A stretch of 64,000 nucleotides of DNA from Sphingomonas sp. UV9 (lineage in GTDB: Bacteria > Pseudomonadota > Alphaproteobacteria > Sphingomonadales > Sphingomonadaceae), in assembly GCF_004101245.1 (NCBI RefSeq), contig NZ_SCIN01000003.1:62001-126000 (forward strand), written 5' to 3'. Below are positions 18,992 to 29,223 of this stretch, piece by piece (position 1 is the stretch's first letter; each line of letters starts with the position of its first letter). The translations under genes were made by a program, and so were the position numbers. Under the pieces are notes generated by a model. The model saw only the letters and a program-made list of their open reading frames with translations, was not told where the DNA came from and made no database searches.

Positions 18992-20524
18992 GTGACGACG
19001 CTGTATTCCATTCCGACCAGGACCGTGTTCGACGAGGCCGAGCGTTCGCGCGTGATCTCGTCCTATGACGTGGCGGGCGCGCGCGCGAAGGGTCAGCTCG
19101 ACGACATCGTGTCGTTCGCGGCCGAGCTTTGCGACGCGCCGATTGCGTTGCTGAGCCTGGTCGAGGAGGAATATCAGCGGTTCCTCGCGCGTAGCGGCAC
19201 CGAGCTCGAGCAGACCCCGCGCAGCATGTCGTTCTGCGCGCACGCGATGCACCATTACGAGGTGATGGAAGTGCCCGATGCGCGAAGCGATCCGCGCTTC
19301 GTCGACAACCCTCTGGTGACCGGCGAGCCGTATGTGCGGTTCTACGCGGGCGCGCCGCTGGTCTCCAGCGAAGGCGTCCCGCTCGGCGCGCTGTGCGTGC
19401 TGGCGCCCGACGCCCGCGAGGGACTGACGCGGTTCCAGCGCGATGGCCTCACGTTGCTCGCCAAGGCGGCGATGGGCCGGCTCGACGATCGTCGCACAGC
19501 CCGCGAGCAGGCCTTTGCCGAGGCCGAGGCGCGCCGCGTTCTCGAGGCGAGCGACCTCAAGTTCCGCACGCTCGCCGACACCATGCCGCAGATGGTGTGG
19601 TCGACGCTGCCCGATGGCTTCCACGATTATTTCAATGTGCGCTGGTACGAATTTACCGGCACGCCCCCGGGGACGACCGACGGCGAAGGCTGGAACGACA
19701 TGTTCCATCCCGAGGATCAGGATCGTGCCTGGTCGGTCTGGCGGCACTCGCTCGACACGGGCGAGCCGTACAACATCGAATACCGACTGCGGCATTTCGA
19801 CGGCACCTATCGTTGGGTGCTCGGCCGCGCGCTGCCGGTGCGGGACGAAGGCGGTGCGATCCAGCGCTGGTTCGGAACGTGCACCGACATCCACGAGCAG
19901 AAGCTCGCCTATGAAGAGCGCGAGATCATCAGCCAGGAGCTGAGCCACCGCATCAAGAACATCTTCGCGGTGATCGCCGGGCTGATCGCGTTCGCGGCGC
20001 GCGGCAAGCCCGAATTCGCCGGCATCGCCACCGACCTGCGTCACCGCATCACTGCGCTGGGCCGCGCGCACGACTTCGTCCGGCCGCACAGTGCGAACTC
20101 GCGCCCATCGGCGGCGCAGAACAGCCTGCACGGCCTCTTGCAGGAGCTGTTCGAGCCGTATCAGCGCGTCGACTCGGTGCGCGTGACGGTGTCGGGCGAC
20201 GACGTGACGATCGACGATCGCTCCGCCACGCCGCTTGCCCTGCTGTTCCACGAGCTGGCGACCAACGCGACCAAATATGGCGGGCTCGCCACCGAGCTGG
20301 GCTTCGTACGGATCATCGTGACCGCGGCCGACGACATGGTCAGGCTGACATGGAGCGAGGAAGGTGGGCTTGTCGTCAGCGAACCAACGACCCCGGCGGG
20401 GTTTGGCACGCAGCTCATCGAAATGAGCGCGGTGCGTCAGTTGGGCGGCAATATCGATCGGCAGTGGAACGCCTCGGGCCTGACCGTCGTGCTCGACATC
20501 CCGAAGGCCGCGTTCAGCCGCTAG
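18992..20524 (+). CDS. HWE-family sensor histidine kinase with GAF and PAS domains
   Basis: This 510-residue kinase has no membrane segments. A GAF domain (about 25–165) and a PAS/PAC domain (about 188–305) precede the kinase core. The phospho-acceptor is H319 in LSHRIKN, and the HWE marks are H420 in HELATNATKYG and W454-S-E456. Such kinases often feed the alphaproteobacterial general stress response. It starts at GTG 18992. The stop shares a CTAG with the convergent response regulator. Confidence 0.92.
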   Translation: MTTLYSIPTRTVFDEAERSRVISSYDVAGARAKGQLDDIVSFAAELCDAPIALLSLVEEEYQRFLARSGTELEQTPRSMSFCAHAMHHYEVMEVPDARSDPRFVDNPLVTGEPYVRFYAGAPLVSSEGVPLGALCVLAPDAREGLTRFQRDGLTLLAKAAMGRLDDRRTAREQAFAEAEARRVLEASDLKFRTLADTMPQMVWSTLPDGFHDYFNVRWYEFTGTPPGTTDGEGWNDMFHPEDQDRAWSVWRHSLDTGEPYNIEYRLRHFDGTYRWVLGRALPVRDEGGAIQRWFGTCTDIHEQKLAYEEREIISQELSHRIKNIFAVIAGLIAFAARGKPEFAGIATDLRHRITALGRAHDFVRPHSANSRPSAAQNSLHGLLQELFEPYQRVDSVRVTVSGDDVTIDDRSATPLALLFHELATNATKYGGLATELGFVRIIVTAADDMVRLTWSEEGGLVVSEPTTPAGFGTQLIEMSAVRQLGGNIDRQWNASGLTVVLDIPKAAFSR

Positions 20525-20901
20525 ACGATGCGGATGACGTCGTCGTGGACGGCCGGCTGCTCGTCGCAGGCCAGTGCAGCCGCAGCCAAGATCGCCGCGT
20601 CGCTGAACGGCTTGCGGATATAGCCGAGGCATTCCGCATCGCCGATCTGCGCGGGGTTCGCGGTGACGAATACGACTTTCACGCCGTAGTCCGTGGCCAT
20701 GCGTCGCGCGATTTCGGGCCCGGTCGGTCCGTCGCGCAGGTTGATATCGACAAAGGCGAAGCTGCATCCGGGTGCAGCCGCGATCGCGCTCTCGCGATCG
20801 GCCGCGATTCCCGCGACGCCATAGCCGGCATCGGTGAGAATTCTCTCCAGGTCGAGCGCGACGAAAATCTCGTCTTCGACAATGAGGGCGGTCTTGGTCA
20901 T
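20521..20901 (-). CDS. Single-domain response regulator
   Basis: This 126-residue receiver domain has no output domain. The acidic pocket is E9-D10, the phospho-acceptor D52, the conserved Thr T80 and Lys K97. It is probably the partner, or a phosphate sink, of the kinase convergently encoded next door. The two genes share four bases (CTAG carries both stop codons). It has no clear ribosome binding site, and a stress-type promoter candidate ends about ten bases before the ATG. Confidence 0.9.
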   Translation of the reverse strand: MTKTALIVEDEIFVALDLERILTDAGYGVAGIAADRESAIAAAPGCSFAFVDINLRDGPTGPEIARRMATDYGVKVVFVTANPAQIGDAECLGYIRKPFSDAAILAAAALACDEQPAVHDDVIRIV

Positions 20902-20910
20902 CCGCGTGTT

Positions 20911-20935
20911 AACCGGTCGGCGACCGATCGGTTCC
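20911..20935 (-). promoter_or_regulatory. Candidate EcfG-type promoter, nearly leaderless
   Basis: On the minus strand GGAAC (20935–20931) is followed after 16 bases by GGTT (20914–20911), one base from the CGTT consensus. The site also forms an imperfect palindrome (AACCGGTCGG/CCGATCGGTT), so it could instead be a repressor operator. Confidence 0.45.
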
Positions 20936-20997
20936 GCGCTGATACTGATCTCACTCAGTATGGTGTGTCATAGTGTTACATTTTTATCGCGGTCGCG

Positions 20998-21597
20998 TTA
21001 CCGGCGTAGGAGGAAGACCGCGTGCTCGGCCAGCAGGTTCGCCGCCGCCGCCCCGGTGCGTTTTTCCCCCGACAGGAACCACGCATCCTCGACGATGATG
21101 CCGCGCGCTTTCACGAAGCTGCGGAAATCGTCGATCGTGACGTGGTGGATGTTGGGCGTGTCGTACCAGCTCTCGGGCAATTGCCGCGTCACCGGCATCC
21201 GCCCGCCCCACAGCAGCGACAGCCGCACGCGCCAATGCGCGAAATTTGGGAAGCTGACGAACGCGCGCCGACCGATCCGAAGCAGATGATCGAGCACCAG
21301 GTCAGGCGCGCGTGCGGTCTGCAGCGTCTGGCTGAGGATGGCGTAATCGAAGCTGCCGTCGGGATAGCCGGCGAGGTCGATATCCGCGTCACCCTGGATC
21401 ACCGACAACCCGCGTGCGACCGCCGAGGCGACGTTGCGCGCGTCGATCTCCAGCCCGCGCGCATCGACGTCCCGGGTGTCGCGGAGCGCCGCCATCAGCG
21501 CACCGTCGCCACAGCCGATATCGAGCACCCGACTCCCTTGCGCGACGTTCTCGGCGATGACGGCCAGGTCGGTCCGCAATGTTTCGGGGGGCGTCAT
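20998..21597 (-). CDS. metW: Methionine biosynthesis protein MetW
   Basis: A 199-residue SAM-dependent methyltransferase-like protein that accompanies MetX in many proteobacteria. The SAM-binding motif is VLDIGCGDG, and the MetW hallmarks PNFAHWRVRLSLLWGGRMPVT and NIHHVTIDDF (given here in part) are present. Its exact biochemical role is unsettled. It starts with an ATGA overlap on the preceding GNAT gene and ends the met operon. Confidence 0.93.
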   Translation of the reverse strand: MTPPETLRTDLAVIAENVAQGSRVLDIGCGDGALMAALRDTRDVDARGLEIDARNVASAVARGLSVIQGDADIDLAGYPDGSFDYAILSQTLQTARAPDLVLDHLLRIGRRAFVSFPNFAHWRVRLSLLWGGRMPVTRQLPESWYDTPNIHHVTIDDFRSFVKARGIIVEDAWFLSGEKRTGAAAANLLAEHAVFLLRR

Positions 21598-22028
21598 GAT
21601 GCGGTCCGTAAGTGCTCGGCGAGGCCCGGTGCAAGCCGCTCCATGTAGCGATCGGCGCGGACCAGCGGATGAAAGCCGAGGTCTGCATACACGCCGTGCG
21701 CGTCGGCCGTGACCAGCCCGATCCGCCGCAGTCCGGCGAACGACGGGTGATCGAGGAACCAGCTCACCATTCGCCGCCCAAGCCCCTGCCCGCGCACCGA
21801 CTCCTCGACCCAGACGTCCGCGAGCCACGCGAACGTCGCGTGATCGGTGATCATTCGCGCAAACCCGACTTGCAGGCCGGCTTGGTATGCGCCGAGGCAA
21901 TGCGAGCCGGCGATCGCGCGTTCGACCAGCGACCGCTCGATGCCGGGCGACCAGTAACTGCTCGCCAACCACGCGTGGATGCGGTCGATCTGCAACTTGG
22001 CCGCGTCGTCGGAGAGAATGAGCGTCAT
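21594..22028 (-). CDS. GNAT family N-acetyltransferase between metX and metW
   Basis: This 144-residue protein has the acetyl-CoA binding signature [11 protein letters not shown] and a [10 protein letters not shown]-terminal strand. It overlaps both neighbours by ATGA, which binds it into the metX–metW transcript and suggests a linked role. The substrate is unknown; relatives in sphingomonads have broad annotation only. Confidence 0.88.
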   Translation of the reverse strand: MTLILSDDAAKLQIDRIHAWLASSYWSPGIERSLVERAIAGSHCLGAYQAGLQVGFARMITDHATFAWLADVWVEESVRGQGLGRRMVSWFLDHPSFAGLRRIGLVTADAHGVYADLGFHPLVRADRYMERLAPGLAEHLRTAS

Positions 22029-23164
22029 CGCCCGGCCCTCAGGAAGCCGTCGACGACCCGGTTCAGGTCGGGCGCCTCCAGCAGGAACGCGTCATGGCCA
22101 TACGGGCTCGACAGTTCGACGAAGCTGACCGGCGCACCGGCCGCGTTCAAGGCTTGGACGATCGCGCGCGATTCGGCGGTCGGATATAGCCAGTCGGTGT
22201 CGAAGCTCACGAGGCAGAACCGCGATTTGGTTGCGCGGAAGGCGTTGGCGAGCAGGCCGCCATGCTCCTCCGCTAGATCGAAATAATCCATCGCCCGCGT
22301 GATGTAGAGATAGGAGTTGGCGTCGAACCGGTCGGTGAACGCTAGGCCCTGGTGCCGCAGATAGCTCTCGACCTGGAAATCGGCGTCGAACCCGAACGAC
22401 TTCGCATCCCGTGCTTGCAACCGCCGCCCGAACTTCTCGGTCAGCCCGGCTTCCGACAGATACGTGATGTGCGCCGCCATCCGCGCGACAGCCAGCCCCG
22501 CGGTCGGTGCGTCGTCGTCGTGATAGTCGCCGCCGCGCCAGTTCGGATCGGCCATCACGGCTTGGCGCCCAACCTCGTGGAACGCGATGTTCTGCGCGGT
22601 ATGGCGCGCGGTCGAGGCGATCACGACGCACGCCTTCACCCGGTCGGGGAAGGTCGCGGGCCAGCTCAGCGCCTGCATCCCGCCCATCGATCCGCCGACC
22701 ACCGCGTGCAGCACGCCGATGCCGAGATGATCGAGCAGCATGCCTTGCGCACGCACCATGTCGCGGATCGTGATGACCGGGAACGCCATCGCCCAGGGGC
22801 GGCCGGTCGCCGGGTTGATCGTCGCCGGCCCCGACGATCCCATGCAGCTGCCAAGCACGTTTGCGCAGACGACGAAGTGGCGGGCGGGGTCGATCGGCTT
22901 CCCCTCGCCGACCATGCGGGTCCACCAGCCGGGTTTGCCGGTGCGGGGGTGGTGCGACGCGACGTGCTGGTCGCCGGTGAGTGCGTGGCAGATCAGGACG
23001 GCGTTCGAGGCGTCGGCGTTGAGCGTGCCGTAGGTCTCATACGCGATGTCCACGGGCGACAGCAGCACGCCGCCGTCGAGCCTGAGCGGCCCCGGCAGGG
23101 TCACGCGCCGCGCGAGACCGAAGCGGCTGTCGATGGTGTGGTCGATGACAGGCGTGTCGGGCAT
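22025..23164 (-). CDS. metX: Homoserine O-acyltransferase (MetX family)
   Basis: This 379-residue alpha/beta hydrolase-fold enzyme activates homoserine for methionine synthesis. The nucleophile lies in GGSMGG, the catalytic Asp in DTDWLYP and His in GHDAF. Proteobacterial MetX can use acetyl- or succinyl-CoA; the donor is not settled from sequence. ATG 23164 (MPDTPVIDH) is chosen, and 23179 or 23197 would add residues with no family similarity. No SAM riboswitch was recognised upstream. Confidence 0.93.
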   Translation of the reverse strand: MPDTPVIDHTIDSRFGLARRVTLPGPLRLDGGVLLSPVDIAYETYGTLNADASNAVLICHALTGDQHVASHHPRTGKPGWWTRMVGEGKPIDPARHFVVCANVLGSCMGSSGPATINPATGRPWAMAFPVITIRDMVRAQGMLLDHLGIGVLHAVVGGSMGGMQALSWPATFPDRVKACVVIASTARHTAQNIAFHEVGRQAVMADPNWRGGDYHDDDAPTAGLAVARMAAHITYLSEAGLTEKFGRRLQARDAKSFGFDADFQVESYLRHQGLAFTDRFDANSYLYITRAMDYFDLAEEHGGLLANAFRATKSRFCLVSFDTDWLYPTAESRAIVQALNAAGAPVSFVELSSPYGHDAFLLEAPDLNRVVDGFLRAGR

Positions 23165-23222
23165 GCCGCGCGCTACCATAAGCGCGCGCGGTCGCACCAG
23201 CGTGCAGTCGTCAGCATCCTCT

Positions 23223-23246
23223 ATCCTCCCCCGCCAGGGGGAGGAT
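23223..23246. repeat. Half-copy of palindromic repeat family C
   Basis: ATCCTCCCCC and GGGGGAGGAT directly face each other as a single hairpin. This is one end of the family C element without its partner, in the divergent metX–hisC spacer. Confidence 0.75.
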
Positions 23247-23350
23247 CATCCGAAGGGCACGGCCACCAATCTTTGCAGCCGATCAACACACATCGTATCC
23301 ACGCACAAATATTTGCCACCGCGCCACCGCGACCGCTATGCCCCGCGACC

Positions 23351-24460
23351 ATGACCAACATCATGCCCGCACCCGCGCCGAAGCCCTGGATCCTGGGGAT
23401 CGCGCCGTACACGCCCGGCCGCTCGACGACCGACGATGGCCGCACCGTGATCAAGCTGTCGTCGAACGAGAATCCGCTCGGCACCAGCCCCGCCGCCAAG
23501 GCCGCGTTCGATGCCGCCGACCGCACGCTGGAACGCTATCCCGACGCCGGCGCGACCGAACTGCGCGAGGCGCTGGCCGCGCATTACGACCTCGATCCGG
23601 CGCGCGTGATCTACGGCACCGGTTCGGACGAGATCCTCCACCTCGTCGCGGGTGCCTATGCGGGTCCCGGCGACGAGATCATCCACGTCCGCTACGGTTT
23701 TGCGGTCTACGAGATCGCCACGCGCCGGGTCGGCGCCGAGCCCGTCATCGTCGACGACCGCGACTATGCCACCGACGTCGACGCGATCCTCGCCGCCGTG
23801 ACCGAGCGTACCCGCGTCGTGTTCGTCGCCAATCCGAACAACCCGACCGGCACGTTCACGTCGCGCACGGAAATCGCGCGCCTGCATGCCGGCCTGCCGA
23901 AGTCGGTGCTGCTGGTGCTCGACCAGGCCTATGCCGAATATCTGTCGCCCGAAGAGGATGATGCGGGTCTCGCGCTGGCGATGACCGAGGCGAACGTGCT
24001 CGTCACGCGAACCTTCTCGAAGATCCACGGGCTTGCGGCGGAGCGGATCGGCTGGGGCTATGCCTGCGGACCGATCATCGACGCGATGCACCGCATCCGC
24101 GCGCCCTTCAACGTCACGACCGCGGGCCAGGCGGCAGCGGTCGCGGCGCTGGCCGACACCGGCTTCGTCGATGCGACCCGCGCGCACAACGATATGTGGC
24201 GTGGCTGGTTCGTCGAGCAGGTCGAGCAGATGGGCAATGCGGGGCTGCGCTGCGTGCCGTCAAAAGCGAACTTCGTGCTGATCCTGTTCGAGGGCACGCT
24301 GACCGCCGACGCGGCGTATCACGGGCTGATGGAGGCGGGGTATATCGTCCGCTGGCTGCCCGGCCAGGGCCTGCCCAACGCGCTGCGCATCACGATCGGC
24401 ACCGAGGACGAGACGCGCGGCGTGATCGCGGCATTGCGCGCGCTGGTCGAGCGCGCCTGA
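23351..24460 (+). CDS. hisC: Histidinol-phosphate aminotransferase
   Basis: A 369-residue class I/II aminotransferase that uses [11 protein letters not shown] and the lysine in TFSKIHGLA mark the cofactor site. In alphaproteobacteria this protein can also act on aromatic amino acid precursors, which fits the prephenate dehydrogenase gene directly abutting it with no spacing. The start is ATG 23351 (MTNIMPAP), with no strong ribosome binding site. Confidence 0.93.
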   Translation: MTNIMPAPAPKPWILGIAPYTPGRSTTDDGRTVIKLSSNENPLGTSPAAKAAFDAADRTLERYPDAGATELREALAAHYDLDPARVIYGTGSDEILHLVAGAYAGPGDEIIHVRYGFAVYEIATRRVGAEPVIVDDRDYATDVDAILAAVTERTRVVFVANPNNPTGTFTSRTEIARLHAGLPKSVLLVLDQAYAEYLSPEEDDAGLALAMTEANVLVTRTFSKIHGLAAERIGWGYACGPIIDAMHRIRAPFNVTTAGQAAAVAALADTGFVDATRAHNDMWRGWFVEQVEQMGNAGLRCVPSKANFVLILFEGTLTADAAYHGLMEAGYIVRWLPGQGLPNALRITIGTEDETRGVIAALRALVERA

Positions 24461-25369
24461 ATGCTGCCGTTCGCGCGCGTCACGATCATCGGGCTGGGAC
24501 TGATCGGCTCGTCGGTGGCGCGCGCGATCCAGGCGACGATGCCGACGGTGCGCGTCACCGGCTATGACGCCGACGAGAGCGTGCGCGAGACGGCGGATCG
24601 GCTGGGCTTCTGCGATGACGTCGCGGGATCGGCCGGCGCGGCGGTGATCGATGCCGATCTGGTGATCCTGTGCGTACCCGTCGGAATCATGGGCGCGGTG
24701 GCGAGCGAGTTCGCCGCGGACCTCCCCGCCGATGCGATCGTCAGCGACGTGGGGAGCTGCAAGGCGGAGATCGCCCGTGCACTGACCCAGGCCTTGCCCA
24801 ACGCTACCGTGATCCCCGCGCACCCGGTCGCGGGCACCGAGCGCAGCGGCCCCGAGGCCGGCTTCGCGACGCTGTTTCGTCACCGCTGGTGCATCGTCAC
24901 GCCACCCGAAGGCGCCGACCCGGTCGCGATTGAGCGCGTCTCGGAATTCTGGCGGCGGCTAGGTGCGGAGGTCGAGACGATGGCGCCCGAGCATCACGAC
25001 CGCGTCCTCGCCGTCACCAGCCATCTGCCGCATCTGATCGCCTATACGATCGTCGGCACCGCGGGCGATCTGGAGGAAGTGACGCAGTCGGAGGTCATCA
25101 AATACTCCGCCGGCGGGTTCCGCGATTTCACCCGAATCGCCGCGTCGGACCCGACGATGTGGCGCGACATCTTCCTCAACAACCGCGAAGCGGTGCTGGA
25201 AATGCTCCAGCGCTTCTCGGAGGATCTGAGCCATCTCCAGCGCGCGATCCGCTGGGGCGATGGCGACGCGCTGCACGACCTGTTCACCCGCACCCGCACG
25301 ATCCGCCGCAGCATCGTCGAACAGGGTCAGGATGACGACGTCCCCGATTTCGGCCGCACGCACGAATAA
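24461..25369 (+). CDS. tyrA: Prephenate/arogenate dehydrogenase
   Basis: A 302-residue NAD(P)-dependent enzyme of tyrosine synthesis. The Rossmann motif GLGLIGSS is at about 10–17. HPVAGTERSGPEAG and the helical C-terminal dimerisation domain follow the family. It starts immediately after the hisC stop (TGAATG), so a hisC–tyrA unit is likely. Whether prephenate or arogenate is preferred is not readable. Confidence 0.93.
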   Translation: MLPFARVTIIGLGLIGSSVARAIQATMPTVRVTGYDADESVRETADRLGFCDDVAGSAGAAVIDADLVILCVPVGIMGAVASEFAADLPADAIVSDVGSCKAEIARALTQALPNATVIPAHPVAGTERSGPEAGFATLFRHRWCIVTPPEGADPVAIERVSEFWRRLGAEVETMAPEHHDRVLAVTSHLPHLIAYTIVGTAGDLEEVTQSEVIKYSAGGFRDFTRIAASDPTMWRDIFLNNREAVLEMLQRFSEDLSHLQRAIRWGDGDALHDLFTRTRTIRRSIVEQGQDDDVPDFGRTHE

Positions 25370-25385
25370 CGGGATACCCATCCCG
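25370..25385. terminator. Small hairpin between convergent tyrA and plsC
   Basis: CGGGAT and ATCCCG form a six-base stem with a four-base loop just after the tyrA stop. No T-run follows, so it is a weak terminator candidate. Confidence 0.3.
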
Positions 25386-25407
25386 GGGAGGTCGGGGTGG
25401 TAAACTT

Positions 25408-26088
25408 CTAGTCGAGCGCGTTCATCGCCGCATGGACGCGCTGTTCGGCTTCCTCGCGCGGCAGGCCCGGCGGGACGACTTCGCCGAACCGGAAGGTGAT
25501 GACGCCCGGCAGCTTCGGCCCCTTTTTCGGCCAGACGAGCCCGCTGTCGCACGCGATCGGCACCGTCGGCATCTTCAGCGCACGGTAGAGGCCAGCAAAG
25601 CCCGGCTTCAATGGCGGATGCTCACCGGGCAAGACGCGTGTTCCCTCGGGGAAGATCAGGATCGAGCGGCCCGTCGCCTTGGCCGCGCTCGCTTCGCGCA
25701 TCATGTTGCGCATCGCCTTGGCCGACGCCTCGCGGTCGACCACGATCGCGCCATACCGCCGCGCTGCCCAGCCCCAGGCCGGGATATCCGCGAGTTCGCG
25801 CTTCAACACGATCGCCGGGCCGTCGAGCAAACCCTGCAATTCCAGCGTCTCGAACATCGCCTGATGCTTGCACGCATAGAAGGCCGGCTCGGTCGGCCGC
25901 GTCCCCTCGATCCGGATATGCACGCCCAGGATCACGCGCGCGCACCAGCGGTGAAACCGCGTCCAGATCGTCGAATGCACGATCACCGCGCGCGATCCGA
26001 ACAGCGCGGAGATCGGCACGGTCACCACGATCGGCACCGAAATCGTGTAGAAAACGAGCATGAACGCCCAGTTGCGCAACCAAATCAT
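25408..26088 (-). CDS. plsC: 1-acyl-sn-glycerol-3-phosphate acyltransferase
   Basis: A 226-residue membrane enzyme that makes phosphatidic acid. A hydrophobic N-terminal segment is followed by the acceptor motif as KHQAMFE (H-x4-E instead of H-x4-D, a known variant) and the phosphate-binding motif PEGTR. ATG 26088 overlaps the ydcF stop as ATGA; an in-frame GTG at 26106 is less likely. It is last in the ftsE-ftsX-ydcF-plsC unit. Confidence 0.92.
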   Translation of the reverse strand: MIWLRNWAFMLVFYTISVPIVVTVPISALFGSRAVIVHSTIWTRFHRWCARVILGVHIRIEGTRPTEPAFYACKHQAMFETLELQGLLDGPAIVLKRELADIPAWGWAARRYGAIVVDREASAKAMRNMMREASAAKATGRSILIFPEGTRVLPGEHPPLKPGFAGLYRALKMPTVPIACDSGLVWPKKGPKLPGVITFRFGEVVPPGLPREEAEQRVHAAMNALD

Positions 26089-26621
26089 CCGCCAAATCCA
26101 ATCCACAACGCGATCCGGCGCAGGATCAACTTGTTATATTCGTTGACCAACGTCCCGAGGCGCGGCGTGCCCGGCACGCCGTCGCCGAGGATCACGACAT
26201 TCTTGTCGAGCGCCGCCGACAGTTCCATCCGCGCCCGCGCGACATGCCAGTCCGACGTCACCAGCCGTACCGATCGGTATTTGTGCACCCGCACCCACTG
26301 CGCGGTCTCCTCCGCGTTCGAGCGCGTATCGACCGCGTCCGCCCCGAGATCGATACAGCAGGCGAACAAGGCGGGCGACGTGCGATACTCCAGCGCGAGA
26401 TCGATCGGTCGCACCCCCGGCGCGACGCCGGTCACGAGCATCCGCTTCGCCTGGTGATCGCGCAGCAGCGCGATGCCGCGATCGATTCGCCCGGCGCCGC
26501 CGGTCGGCACGACGATCGCATCCGAGGTGAAGCCGTCCAGCGGCTGGGGCAGCATCAGCATGAATACCGCGAACCCGAATGCCCAGGCGAGGCCGAGGAT
26601 ACCGAACAGCCGGACGATCAC
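26085..26621 (-). CDS. YdcF family protein (DUF218)
   Basis: A 178-residue envelope protein. One N-terminal membrane helix precedes a DUF218 domain with SDAIVVPTGGAGRIDRGI and TSDWHVARA. The family includes ElyC and SanA, which affect envelope integrity. It starts at GTG 26621, overlapping the ftsX stop as GTGA; its location between ftsX and plsC suggests a cell envelope role. Confidence 0.88.
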   Translation of the reverse strand: MIVRLFGILGLAWAFGFAVFMLMLPQPLDGFTSDAIVVPTGGAGRIDRGIALLRDHQAKRMLVTGVAPGVRPIDLALEYRTSPALFACCIDLGADAVDTRSNAEETAQWVRVHKYRSVRLVTSDWHVARARMELSAALDKNVVILGDGVPGTPRLGTLVNEYNKLILRRIALWIGFGG

Positions 26622-27507
26622 AGGATGTGCCTCAACGCGCGGACGATCGTCACGCGTGCCGCCAGTGTAGCCAGGATCACGAACGCGATCGGGAGCAAGG
26701 CAAGCACCACCCAATCCACCCCGCCGAGCGTTACGCCGCCGAGCAGTTCGGAGCCCAACCCGTGCAACCGGATGCCGATGAACGCGACCACCAGCAACGC
26801 GCCCACCCCGCCGCCGACGCCGCCGATCGTCGCATCGAGCGCGATCCGCCGCTGGAACAGCCGCGCGACCTGAAGATCGGTCGAGCCGAGCATGTGCATG
26901 ACCGCGATCGTCGCGCGGTGCGTCTCGAGCCCGGCGCGCGCCGCCAGCACGACGACCGCCGCGGTCGCGCTCGCCATCAGCAGGACCAGTGCCAGCGCAA
27001 GGAAGGTCAGCGAGCGCATCACGTCGTTGACCGGGGACATCCAGCTTTCGTGGCGATCGACGCGGACGGTCGGGTTCAGACGCCGAACCATGGCCGCGAC
27101 GCGCGTGGCCGCCGCTTCGTCCTGAGCGGCAAGGTCGACATCGATCATGGCCGGCACCGGCAATTGCGGATCGGCACCGTCCGAGCCGAGCCAGGGTTGC
27201 AGCAGCCGCGTCAATTCCGCGCGGTCGACCGGCATAGCGCGCGCCACCGCCGGCATCTTGCGCAACGCAGCGAGAACGCGCGCCGCGGCAACGTCGCGGC
27301 GTACCGGATCGCCATCGACGATCTGCACCGTCAGCCGCCCCGCCAACTGCCGATCGAGCAGCCGCGCCGCCCCTGCCGTCGCGAGCCCCAAGGCCGCCGC
27401 CAGCATCGTCAGGAACAGCATGATCGCCATCACCCACGTCATCGCGCGCAGGCCGCCCGCTTCGTCGAGCACGCGGCGTTCGGCCGAGGATCGGGCCTTC
27501 GACGCGA

Positions 27508-27511
<4 letters not shown>
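26618..27511 (-). CDS. ftsX: Cell division protein FtsX
   Basis: The 297-residue membrane subunit of the FtsEX complex that controls septal peptidoglycan hydrolysis. There is one N-terminal helix after a basic cytoplasmic start, a periplasmic domain, then three C-terminal helices, as in the FtsX family. It overlaps the ftsE stop by four bases. Confidence 0.92.
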
Positions 27512-28227
<716 letters not shown>

Positions 28228-28391
28228 GACGGTGTTGCGCCCGCTCTCGCCCGCTTGATGCCCGTGCCAATGCCCGTAACGGCGCTTTCGCATGAAAGCG
28301 CGGGCCGCTTCAAGCTTGCCACATCCGGCGGTGGCGTGCTTATTCGCCGCTAGAACGGTCGCGCCCCGGCGGCCGCTGGTAAAGCGTGTCC

Positions 28392-29189
28392 ATGATCCTC
28401 CAATGTCCCGAGTGCAGCACCCGCTATCTGGTGCCCGACAGCGCGATCGGGACCGACGGACGGACCGTGCGCTGCGCCAATTGCCGGCATAGCTGGTTCC
28501 AGGCCGCCGCGTCGGTGGTCGAGGGCGCGCTCGACCTGCCCGAACCGACCCCACTTCCGCCTGCACCACCGCCGTTGGCCCCGCTGGCGCGGACGCCGAT
28601 CGCAGAGCCGGCGGAACGATTCGTGCCCTTTGCGCCCCCTGCGCCGACGACGGCCGCGCCGACGACGGCCGCGCCGGCGACGCCCGAGCCGGTGAGTGCG
28701 CCCACCTATGCCGCGCCGACCTTCCCGCCGGTAACCGAGCAGGCCCCCTTCCGCCCGCGTCGCAATACCACGCGCCGCTGGACGATCGTGGCCGTGCTCG
28801 CCGGGCTGCTGATGCTGATCGCGGCGGGAGCGATCGTGTATCTCGGCGCGCCGGGCGTGGCCGCGAAGCTCGGCATCGGCGTTGCGACCGACGAAAGCCC
28901 CCTGCGACTGCGCGACAATCCGATCGAGCGGCGCGAACTCGACAATGGCTCGGAGCTGTTCGCAGTCAGTGGCCAGGTGACCAACCCGTCCAACCAGCGC
29001 CAGCGCGTGCCCGACATCCGCGCCGAACTCCGCGATGCGCAGGGGCGGCTGGTGTATAGCTGGACGATCACCCCGCAACAGCGGACGCTGGCGCCGGGCG
29101 GCGCGATCGATTTCAACTCGGCAACGCTGAACGTGCCGGCGAACTCGAAGCGGCTGGAACTGAGCTTCGCGGGCGAGGCGACGCGGTAA
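28392..29189 (+). CDS. MJ0042-type zinc-ribbon membrane protein
   Basis: A 265-residue protein. An N-terminal zinc ribbon with two CxxC pairs (CPEC and CANC) is followed by a long Pro/Ala-rich linker, one membrane helix (about 131–153), and a C-terminal domain resembling the DUF3426 type. Role is unknown; the family often sits beside ftsE/X or housekeeping genes. A GTG six bases upstream (28386) is an alternative start. Confidence 0.85.
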   Translation: MILQCPECSTRYLVPDSAIGTDGRTVRCANCRHSWFQAAASVVEGALDLPEPTPLPPAPPPLAPLARTPIAEPAERFVPFAPPAPTTAAPTTAAPATPEPVSAPTYAAPTFPPVTEQAPFRPRRNTTRRWTIVAVLAGLLMLIAAGAIVYLGAPGVAAKLGIGVATDESPLRLRDNPIERRELDNGSELFAVSGQVTNPSNQRQRVPDIRAELRDAQGRLVYSWTITPQQRTLAPGGAIDFNSATLNVPANSKRLELSFAGEATR

Positions 29190-29196
29190 TTCTTCA

Positions 29197-29220
29197 ATCC
29201 TCCCCCTGGCGGGGCCGGAT
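29197..29220. repeat. Half-copy of palindromic repeat family C
   Basis: ATCCTCCCCCTGGCGGGG is a truncated end of the family C element, lying just after the zinc-ribbon gene and just before the convergent MATE gene stop. Confidence 0.6.
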
Positions 29221-29223
29221 ACA

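Noticed and set aside
20911..20935. Calling the palindrome upstream of the response regulator a certain EcfG promoter
   Set aside because: The -10 is GGTT, not CGTT, and the sequence could be an operator; it is kept only as a candidate.
23165..23350. SAM riboswitch ahead of metX
   Set aside because: No recognisable pseudoknot pattern of the SAM-II type; the space holds half a palindromic repeat.
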